This document shows, one piece after another, positions 1-5,250 of a stretch of DNA of 11,155 bases. Positions within the stretch are counted from its first letter, which is position 1; each line of letters starts with the position of its first letter. The stretch is from Bacillota bacterium (lineage in GTDB: Bacteria > Bacillota > Clostridia > Clostridiales > Clostridiaceae): NCBI GenBank assembly GCA_023440105.1, contig JAEXSY010000099.1:1-11155 (forward strand). The letters run 5' to 3'. The notes beneath the pieces were generated by a model that made no database searches, had not been told where the DNA came from, and was given only the letters and a program-made list of their open reading frames with translations. Position numbers and translations under genes: made by a program.

Positions 1-1
1 A

Positions 2-301
2 AATGCAGCAGAGCTCAGTCATAGAGGTGCTGTTCTAAACAAAGACGACGCCACCTTAACATACAAGGATCAAAGATTAGAGCTCACAAAGAATGATTAT
101 AAGATTTTATATATTTTAATGGAGAACAAGGGCAGGATTATAAGCCGAGATACCCTTATGAACAGGCTCTGGGAGACGGATTACTACGTGGACGAAAATA
201 CCCTTTCAGTAAATGTCACAAGGCTTAGGAAAAAACTCGATAGCCTGGGACTTATAGACTTCATAATTACCAAAAAGGGCATGGGATATATTATTGAATA
301 A
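2..301 (+). CDS. Response regulator, OmpR/BceR-like, C-terminal DNA-binding domain (5' partial)
   Basis: The reading frame is open from base 2 to the TAA at 299-301. It gives 99 residues of a protein whose N-terminus lies off the left edge; the ATG at 119 is internal. The fragment is a winged-helix output domain. It has a 'LELTKNDYKILYIL' opening helix, 'GRIISRDTLMNRLW' (fragment residues 44-57), the recognition-helix segment 'VDENTLSVNVTRLRKKL' (63-79) and the terminal 'KKGMGYII' wing. This pattern is typical of the BceR/GraR/VraR-like group of OmpR regulators; the phospho-acceptor receiver domain is missing from view. The next genes are a Bce-type kinase and ABC transporter, so it most likely activates the transporter promoter at 1432-1508. 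Family assignment is firm; the inducing peptide cannot be read from sequence. Confidence 0.93.
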   Translation, partial: NAAELSHRGAVLNKDDATLTYKDQRLELTKNDYKILYILMENKGRIISRDTLMNRLWETDYYVDENTLSVNVTRLRKKLDSLGLIDFIITKKGMGYIIE

Positions 302-322
302 AGCAAAGGACATGCCACTATT

Positions 323-346
323 ATAGGCTGTGGAAGCTATCTTTTT
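323..346 (+). terminator. Weak hairpin plus T-run between regulator and kinase genes (possible attenuator)
   Basis: ATAGGCT (323-329) can pair with AGCTAT (335-340), giving 6 bp with one bulged G around a 5-nt loop. CTTTTT follows. The stem is short and A/T-containing, so it would be at best a partial terminator that lowers kinase expression relative to the regulator. It is the only structure seen in the 111-nt gap 302-412. Confidence 0.25.
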
Positions 347-412
347 GATAATGCACTTAGACCTTTGATGATATTTATTGTGAGATGAATCTTTTGTGAA
401 GGTGGTTGTAAT

Positions 413-1402
413 GTGTCTAACTTATTAAAGGAATATATAAGAATGAAAATTAAAGGGGTTAGCCTCTTTATTTCCTTTTCAGCAATATTTGCCGTGGTAT
501 TTTATCTTTTTCAGCTTCCATTAACAGCCGTGGGATATGGGACTGTAATCTGCTTCTTAGTAGGAATTGCTTTTATTGTATGGGACTTTAGAAGCTTTTA
601 TCAAAGGCATTTAGAGCTTATGAGAGCAGAGAAGGAAGTCGTTTTATACCTAGATAATCTGCCTGAGGGAAAGAACCTTATTGAGAAGGATTATAGTAAG
701 CTTGTGAAAACCCTCTTTGAGAATATGAGAGCTTCAGAGGAGGTAAAAGAGGAAAGGTATAAAGAGATGATAGACTACTATACTCTCTGGGCACACCAGA
801 TAAAGACTCCAATAGCTGCTATGAGACTTATCCTTCAGGGAGAGGATAGAGAAGAAAGCAAGGAGCTTCTGTCTGAGCTCTTTAAGATCGAGCAGTATGT
901 GGAGATGGTTCTCTGCTACCTTAGGCTGGACAGTGATAATTCTGATTTTGTAATCAAGGAGCAGCCACTAGATCCAATAATTAGGCAGGCTATCAGAAGG
1001 TATGCTCCACAATTTATAAGAAAAAAGCTTACAGTGGAATATGAAGGCACCGATGTCAGGATAATCACTGATGAAAAGTGGCTGTTATTTGTACTGGAGC
1101 AAGTACTTTCTAATGGTATTAAGTACACTAATAAGGGGAGGATAAAACTTTATATTGTGGACAAGACCCTCATAATTGGGGATACAGGGATAGGAATAAA
1201 AGAAGAGGATATTCCAAGAATCTTTGAAAAGGGCTTCACAGGCTATAACGGAAGAAGCTATAAGAAGGCCACTGGGATTGGTTTATACTTGTCCAAAAGA
1301 ATATGCAAAAAGCTTTCTCATAACATATCCGTAGAGTCTAAGATAGGTGTCGGTACTAGAATTCTTATTGATTTAAGCTATTTGCCATTAGAGGTGGAAT
1401 GA
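413..1402 (+). CDS. BceS-like intramembrane-sensing histidine kinase
   Basis: This 329-residue kinase begins at GTG 413, preceded by AAGGTGG at 399-405 with 7-nt spacing. An ATG at 411 overlaps it out of frame and closes after five codons. Two N-terminal TM helices (about 15-35 and 40-58) are joined by only a few residues, so there is no extracellular sensor domain. That is the hallmark of the intramembrane-sensing group. The H-box is 'LWAHQIKTPIAAMRL' with phospho-acceptor H128. The ATPase domain shows the N-box 'EQVLSNGIKYT' (N234), the G1 box 'GDTGIGI' (D257), an F-box 'IFEKGFTG' and the G2 box 'ATGIGLYLSK' near 287-296. In this family the kinase senses through the BceB-type permease rather than directly, which agrees with the ABC genes immediately downstream. 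It should phosphorylate the regulator encoded at 2-301. Confidence 0.95.
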   Translation: MSNLLKEYIRMKIKGVSLFISFSAIFAVVFYLFQLPLTAVGYGTVICFLVGIAFIVWDFRSFYQRHLELMRAEKEVVLYLDNLPEGKNLIEKDYSKLVKTLFENMRASEEVKEERYKEMIDYYTLWAHQIKTPIAAMRLILQGEDREESKELLSELFKIEQYVEMVLCYLRLDSDNSDFVIKEQPLDPIIRQAIRRYAPQFIRKKLTVEYEGTDVRIITDEKWLLFVLEQVLSNGIKYTNKGRIKLYIVDKTLIIGDTGIGIKEEDIPRIFEKGFTGYNGRSYKKATGIGLYLSKRICKKLSHNISVESKIGVGTRILIDLSYLPLEVE

Positions 1403-1431
1403 AGCTTTTTAATAATAAGGGGCTCATATGT

Positions 1432-1449
1432 CCTTACAAAATTGTAAGG
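1432..1449 (+). promoter_or_regulatory. Perfect inverted repeat, predicted BceR-type operator
   Basis: CCTTACAA-AA-TTGTAAGG is an 18-bp repeat with perfect 8-bp arms. It contains TTACA-AAAT-TGTAA, the TNACA-N4-TGTAA form described for binding sites of BceR-like regulators. It lies 92 bp before the ATPase start codon. TGTAAG half-sites recur at 1465-1470 and 1480-1485. The operator role is inferred from the motif and from the linked two-component genes. Confidence 0.7.
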
Positions 1450-1479
1450 TTAATGTTGAGAAGGTGTAAGAGAATTCTA

Positions 1480-1508
1480 TGTAAGGATATTTTCTCTCCT
1501 TTTATAAT
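1480..1508 (+). promoter_or_regulatory. Predicted activator-dependent promoter of the transporter operon
   Basis: TATAAT at 1503-1508 is a perfect sigma-A -10 box. A 17-bp spacer places the -35 at 1480-1485 (TGTAAG), which is a poor match to TTGACA and coincides with a TGTAAG half-site like the arms of the upstream repeat. A good -10 with a bad -35 below an operator is what an activator-dependent promoter looks like. Transcription would start near 1515, about 27 nt before the ATPase start. Confidence 0.5.
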
Positions 1509-1541
1509 AAATACAAGATAACTTTTAGGAGGTATTATTAC

Positions 1542-2309
1542 ATGGAGCTTTTACAGGTGGAAAATCTTAAAAAAATATATACTACCCGTTTTGGAGGAAA
1601 CAAGGTACAGGCCTTAAATAATGTTAATTTTTCTGTGGAGGAAGGCGAGTATGTTGCAGTTATGGGGGAGTCTGGATCAGGAAAGACCACTCTGTTAAAC
1701 CTTCTTGCAGCATTAGATAAGCCTACCGGTGGGAAGATTCTTCTCAGAGGTCAAGATATTACTACGATTAAAGAAAAGGATATCTGCGGCTTTAGAAGGG
1801 ATAACCTGGGCTTTGTATTTCAGGATTTTAATCTTTTGGATACCTTTTCTATAGAAGATAATATATATCTTCCCCTGGTGCTGGCGAGAAAAGATTATAA
1901 AGAGATGAGGGGGAAGCTGGAAGCTCTTGCAGAAAAGCTTGGAATAAGAGATATACTGAAAAAATATCCCTATGAGGTTTCAGGAGGACAAAAGCAGAGA
2001 GCGGCTGTAGCCCGAGCTTTGATAACTAACCCTAAGCTAGTTCTTGCCGATGAGCCTACAGGAGCGCTGGATTCTAGATCTACTGATGAGCTTTTAAGAC
2101 TTTTTGAAGCAATAAATAGAGAGGGACAAACAATCCTTATGGTAACTCACTCCACCAAGGCAGCTAGTCATGCTAAAAGAGTACTGTTTATCAAGGATGG
2201 GGAGGTATTCCATCAGATATACAGAGGAGAAAGCTCAAAGGAGGAAATGTATCAAAAGATCTCTGATACCCTCACTATGATAGCTACCGGAGGTGCTAGA
2301 AATGCATAA
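1542..2309 (+). CDS. BceA-type ABC transporter ATP-binding protein
   Basis: This 255-residue ATPase is intact and close to the usual size for the MacB/LolD/BceA group. ATG 1542 is preceded by AGGAGGT at 1527-1533 with 8-nt spacing. Visible motifs are Walker A 'GESGSGKT' (42-49), Q-loop Q94 in 'FVFQDFNLL', ABC signature 'VSGGQ' (146-150), Walker B 'LVLADEP' with D170 and E171, D-loop 'GALD' and H-loop H203 ('VTHST'). It should power the permease encoded next; their reading frames overlap by 8 nt, so translation is coupled. In Bce systems this transporter protects cell-wall lipid intermediates from peptide antibiotics such as bacitracin or lantibiotics and also signals flux to the kinase. The general role is firm; the particular drug is unknown. 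Confidence 0.95.
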   Translation: MELLQVENLKKIYTTRFGGNKVQALNNVNFSVEEGEYVAVMGESGSGKTTLLNLLAALDKPTGGKILLRGQDITTIKEKDICGFRRDNLGFVFQDFNLLDTFSIEDNIYLPLVLARKDYKEMRGKLEALAEKLGIRDILKKYPYEVSGGQKQRAAVARALITNPKLVLADEPTGALDSRSTDELLRLFEAINREGQTILMVTHSTKAASHAKRVLFIKDGEVFHQIYRGESSKEEMYQKISDTLTMIATGGARNA

Positions 2310-4302
2310 GATTTTCTATCCTAAGCTTGCGGTGGATAACATTAAGAAAAATAAGAGGACTTATGTTCCATACATTCTTACAGGAATAGGTATGGTTATG
2401 ATGTTCTATATGATTTCCGGTCTTTCCTTCAGTAAAAAGATTAAGGCTATGGCTGGCGGTCCCCAGATGCAGCAGATATTATTTCTGGGAATGATAGTCA
2501 TAGGATTTTTTTCAGCTATATTTTTATTTTATACTAACAGCTTTCTCATGAAGAGAAGAAAAAAGGAGCTAGGGCTTTATAATATACTTGGTATGGAAAA
2601 AAAGCATATAGGAAGAATTATATTCTATGAGACTATTATCGTTTATGCTCTAAGTATTGTTTTTGGACTTCTCTTAGGAGCTGTATTCAGCAAGGCACTA
2701 GAGCTATTGCTCTTTAGAATAGTACATTTTCAGGTTTCCTATAGCTATGAGATTATTCCTAAGGCTATAGTGGTGACGGCAGTATTGTTTTCTGGGATAT
2801 ATTTCTTGATACTGTTAAATAGTCTCAGGCATATCATCGTTTCAAAGCCCATAGAGCTTTTAAAGGGAGGACAGGTTGGCGAAAGGGAGCCTAAGACCAA
2901 GTGGTTATTAGCCTTAATTGGCTTTGGAACTTTGGCCTATGGATATTATATATCCGTTACCATAAAAGATCCACTTACAGCACTTGTTATGTTTTTTGTT
3001 GCGGTAATCCTTGTTATAATAGGTACCTATCTTCTTTTTATGACAGGTAGCATAGTAGTTTTGAAGCTTTTAAGAAAAAATAAAGGCTATTATTATAAAA
3101 CCAATCATTTTATATCTGTTTCGGGAATGCTCTATAGAATGAAGCAGAACAGTGCGGGACTTGCTAATATATGCATTCTATCTACGGCGGTGCTGGTGAT
3201 GCTATCCTCTACCATTTCTCTTTACATAGGCATGGAGGATGTTATAAGAAGCAGATATCCTAGAAATATAGTAATTACCTCCGAATACAATTCTGAGGAA
3301 TACATTCAGGGAGTTGAAAAGACGGTACAAGGGGTTTTAGAATCCTTTGGAGAAGAACCAGTAGATTTATTAAACTACCGGAGCCTAAGCTTTACAGGAA
3401 TAGAAAAGGAAGGACAAATATACCTTGACAGAGAATCTCTTGATGAAGGAATAGGGGCTGTAACTACTAAGCTTAGAACTCTATACTTTGTTCCCCTAGA
3501 GGACTATAACAGGCTGATGGGAGAGAATAAATCCCTAGAGGATGGAGAAATACTTATCTGCTCTAATCGTTCAGATTATTTGAAGGATACCTTAACCCTT
3601 GAAAAATACGGGACCTTTAAGGTAAAAGAGGTTATCGACGATTTCATAGGAAATGGACAGATAGCTATGGATGTAGTTACCACCTACCAAATAGTAGTAA
3701 AGGACATGGAAACTCTAAAAATGTTAAGCATCCATGAGAAGGAGTTCTATGGAGAGTCCGCTGCTACCCCTAAGTATGATTATGGCTTTGACTTAAATGT
3801 TGATAGCGAAAGGCAGATCGATATATATGATGCTATTAGAGAGGCTTTAAAACCTGATTATGGATATAGCTATGTAGAATCATCAGCTTATGAAAAAGAT
3901 TCATTCTATAGTGTCTATGGCGGTCTTTTCTTCCTGGGTATCTTCCTAGGAACCATATTTATTTTGGCCACAGTGCTGATTATATACTATAAGCAGGTAA
4001 CGGAGGGCTATGAGGACAAGGATCGCTTCGTTACACTTCAAAAGGTAGGGATGACTAATGACGAGGTAAAGAAAACCATCAGCTCTCAGGTGCTTACTGT
4101 ATTCTTCTTACCTTTGATTACGGCAGGAATTCATATAGCCTTTGCCTTCCCAGTGATATATAAGCTGCTGAATTTATTTAATTTATTTAACCTGAAGCTA
4201 TATATTGTATGTACAGCGGTTACCTTTATTGTATTCTCAATTTTTTATGGAGCAGTATATATCATGACCTCTAGGACATACTATAGGATTGTTAGGGAGT
4301 AG
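2302..4302 (+). CDS. BceB-type ABC transporter permease (FtsX family)
   Basis: The preferred start is ATG 2302, giving 666 residues. GGAGGT at 2289-2294 sits 7 nt upstream, and this ATG overlaps the end of the ATPase gene. An in-frame GTG at 2293 would overlap the ribosome binding site itself. The protein has about ten TM segments (roughly 22-40, 58-78, 110-130, 155-173, 200-218, 228-250, 288-308, 538-562, 595-617, 634-655). A large hydrophilic domain of about 230 residues (310-538) lies between TM7 and TM8. This 10-TM plan with one big extracellular loop is diagnostic of BceB/VraE-type permeases. The loop decides peptide recognition, and the permease binds the short kinase to act as the true sensor. 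No N-terminal signal peptide is needed, and no clear intrinsic terminator follows the gene. Confidence 0.95.
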   Translation: MHKIFYPKLAVDNIKKNKRTYVPYILTGIGMVMMFYMISGLSFSKKIKAMAGGPQMQQILFLGMIVIGFFSAIFLFYTNSFLMKRRKKELGLYNILGMEKKHIGRIIFYETIIVYALSIVFGLLLGAVFSKALELLLFRIVHFQVSYSYEIIPKAIVVTAVLFSGIYFLILLNSLRHIIVSKPIELLKGGQVGEREPKTKWLLALIGFGTLAYGYYISVTIKDPLTALVMFFVAVILVIIGTYLLFMTGSIVVLKLLRKNKGYYYKTNHFISVSGMLYRMKQNSAGLANICILSTAVLVMLSSTISLYIGMEDVIRSRYPRNIVITSEYNSEEYIQGVEKTVQGVLESFGEEPVDLLNYRSLSFTGIEKEGQIYLDRESLDEGIGAVTTKLRTLYFVPLEDYNRLMGENKSLEDGEILICSNRSDYLKDTLTLEKYGTFKVKEVIDDFIGNGQIAMDVVTTYQIVVKDMETLKMLSIHEKEFYGESAATPKYDYGFDLNVDSERQIDIYDAIREALKPDYGYSYVESSAYEKDSFYSVYGGLFFLGIFLGTIFILATVLIIYYKQVTEGYEDKDRFVTLQKVGMTNDEVKKTISSQVLTVFFLPLITAGIHIAFAFPVIYKLLNLFNLFNLKLYIVCTAVTFIVFSIFYGAVYIMTSRTYYRIVRE

Positions 4303-4335
4303 CCTGTACAATCAATATTATAAGGAGGCTTATTG

Positions 4336-4364
4336 TTTACACCTCTCTATACCTACTGTATAAT
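4336..4364 (+). promoter_or_regulatory. Strong predicted sigma-A promoter for the microprotein/VanZ-like pair
   Basis: TTTACA (4336-4341, 5/6 match to the -35 consensus), a 17-bp spacer, and TATAAT (4359-4364, perfect) form the best promoter match in the window. It lies about 150 nt before the 29-codon gene, so the transcript would have a long 5' leader of roughly 145 nt, in which I see no gene. Confidence 0.6.
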
Positions 4365-4395
4365 GTTAATATAATGTTAAGATTATTAATGTTAT
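4361..4395 (+). repeat. Three TAATGTTA direct repeats overlapping the promoter (TTAACA boxes on the minus strand)
   Basis: TAATGTTA occurs at 4361-4368, 4372-4379 and 4387-4394, with steps of 11 and 15 bp. On the minus strand the first two give TTAACA-N5-TTAACA and the third gives ATAACA. Hexamers repeated every 11 bp are a typical layout for OmpR-family regulators, and TTAACA resembles the PhoP box of Bacillus. The first copy overlaps the -10 box, so bound protein would be expected to repress. A+T richness makes chance possible. Confidence 0.4.
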
Positions 4396-4517
4396 TTTGA
4401 AAATAATTATTGGTAATAGAATAGCTTAGGTATACGATATTTCTATAGGATAAATGCGGAGGACTATTTATACAAAAGTTATTTAGTGCTTATATAGAAC
4501 AGAAACGGGGGATTAGT

Positions 4518-4607
4518 ATGAGTAATAATAATGGCGGTGGTATGAGTTTTTGGCAAGTTGTACTTGCTGTGTTTGTAGCATTATGTCTTTTCTCCGAAAT
4601 TGGATAA
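4518..4607 (+). CDS. 29-residue glycine-rich single-TM microprotein, unknown function
   Basis: ATG 4518 opens a 29-codon frame ending with TAA 4605-4607. A G-rich stretch at 4507-4511 gives a modest ribosome binding site 6 nt upstream. The peptide starts with a polar, Gly/Asn-rich head (MSNNNGGGMSFWQ) followed by one hydrophobic helix, roughly residues 14-25 (VVLAVFVALCLF). This head-plus-helix plan recalls tiny membrane peptides of Firmicutes such as the YjcZ-type sporulation proteins, but I see no motif strong enough to assign that family. It sits behind the best promoter in the window and ends 5 nt before the likely start of the next membrane protein, which suggests coupled translation and perhaps a shared complex. 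It is short enough that gene callers would usually miss it. Confidence 0.5.
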   Translation: MSNNNGGGMSFWQVVLAVFVALCLFSEIG

Positions 4608-4612
4608 GGTAC

Positions 4613-5026
4613 ATGGAGATAATTAGAAAGAAAAATATTATTATCCTGATCATTACCTTGTCCATTTATTCTTTTAATAGGTTTTATTTAAAATCTATTA
4701 TAGAAATACCTGTTCTATCAGTTATACTAAGGAATCACTTTAATGATTTTTTAGCAGGTGTAGCCTTCTTAGCTTATCTGAATTTTATACTATCTCATTA
4801 TAAAATGGGCAAATATCAGGTTGACAATCTTAGAAATGCAATTATCACGGCTTTCTTGTGTGGATTATTTTGGGAGTTTATCACCCCTCTATACAAGAAA
4901 AACAGCACAAGCGACTGGCTTGATATTCTTGCATATATATTAGGAGCTTCAAGCTACATAATAATCATAAAAATCTTATCTTTAGGTGATAGAAACTTTA
5001 AGGTCAAAAATCAACACTATAATTAA
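4613..5026 (+). CDS. VanZ-like small integral membrane protein
   Basis: The frame is open from TTG 4550, but that extension would overlap the 29-codon gene out of frame and encode an unlikely Cys-rich head (MASCTCCVCS). ATG 4613, right after the upstream stop, gives a 137-residue protein and is preferred; ATG 4583 is an alternative. About four TM helices are visible (near 8-27, 46-62, 76-95 and 103-120). 'NHFNDFLAG' lies in the first half, and the second half contains 'WEFITPLYKKNSTSDWLDILAYILG' split over residues 87-111. This E-x(n)-S-x-D-W-x-D-x(n)-G arrangement resembles the C-terminal half of VanZ-like proteins, some of which are linked to teicoplanin resistance; the family biochemistry is unclear. 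No enzymatic role can be assigned. The gene is closed by a clear terminator. Confidence 0.75.
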   Translation: MEIIRKKNIIILIITLSIYSFNRFYLKSIIEIPVLSVILRNHFNDFLAGVAFLAYLNFILSHYKMGKYQVDNLRNAIITAFLCGLFWEFITPLYKKNSTSDWLDILAYILGASSYIIIIKILSLGDRNFKVKNQHYN

Positions 5027-5053
5027 AATGTATATTTTGTTTAATATCTTATG

Positions 5054-5082
5054 GAACTCCAAATTTTTGGAGTTCTTTTCTT
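5054..5082 (+). terminator. Rho-independent terminator after the VanZ-like gene
   Basis: GAACTCCAAA (5054-5063) is exactly complementary to TTTGGAGTTC (5066-5075); allowing a 4-nt loop leaves about 9 bp of stem. TTTTCTT follows at once. It separates the VanZ-like transcript from the glycan operon. Confidence 0.85.
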
Positions 5083-5140
5083 ATTCCCGTATTAAAGAGT
5101 CCAAGCACCCCCCCGAACGAATTCTCACTTCTATGGTGCC

Positions 5141-5234
5141 ATCCACATTACATTATCTTACATAAACCGACAGAGATAAAATAAGCATACATTTTCTATT
5201 TGCCTTATATATATAAAATAAATGCAATGTGGAT
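5141..5234 (+). repeat. 14-nt imperfect inverted repeat flanking the UDP-glucose dehydrogenase leader
   Basis: ATCCACATTACATT (5141-5154) matches the reverse complement of AATGCAATGTGGAT (5221-5234) at 13 of 14 positions, with 66 A/T-rich bases between the arms. The right arm ends 2 nt before the GGGAGA ribosome binding site of the next gene. A transcript starting upstream could fold the two arms together; alternatively the arms could be paired operators. No target duplication flanks the arms, so a mobile element is less likely. Confidence 0.55.
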
Positions 5235-5250
5235 ATGGGAGATTGAAGTT

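Noticed and set aside
119..301. A separate 60-residue gene starting at ATG 119.
   Set aside because: The same frame continues upstream to base 2 with clear winged-helix sequence, so the ATG is internal to a truncated response regulator.
4322..4345. GGAGG/CCTCT pairing as a terminator of the Bce operon.
   Set aside because: Only four Watson-Crick pairs plus one wobble, with no T-run after it.
4398..4412. Fur-box-like 15-mer (TGAAAATAATTATTG), matching 11 of 14 fixed positions of TGATAATNATTATCA.
   Set aside because: Such matches are common in DNA this A/T-rich, and no iron-related gene is nearby.
4550..4612. N-terminal extension of the VanZ-like protein from TTG 4550, giving a Cys-rich head.
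   Set aside because: It overlaps the 29-codon gene out of frame, has no ribosome binding site, and the cysteines come from TGT/TGC that are out-of-frame codon parts of the microprotein.
5141..5234. MITE or other small mobile element with 14-nt terminal repeats.
   Set aside because: No target-site duplication is visible beside the arms, and no second copy exists in the window; kept only as an inverted repeat.
5200..5250. Longer dehydrogenase start at TTG 5200 (or ATG 5227).
   Set aside because: No ribosome binding site, the extension covers the right arm of the inverted repeat, and the family normally starts at the strand encoded from 5251.
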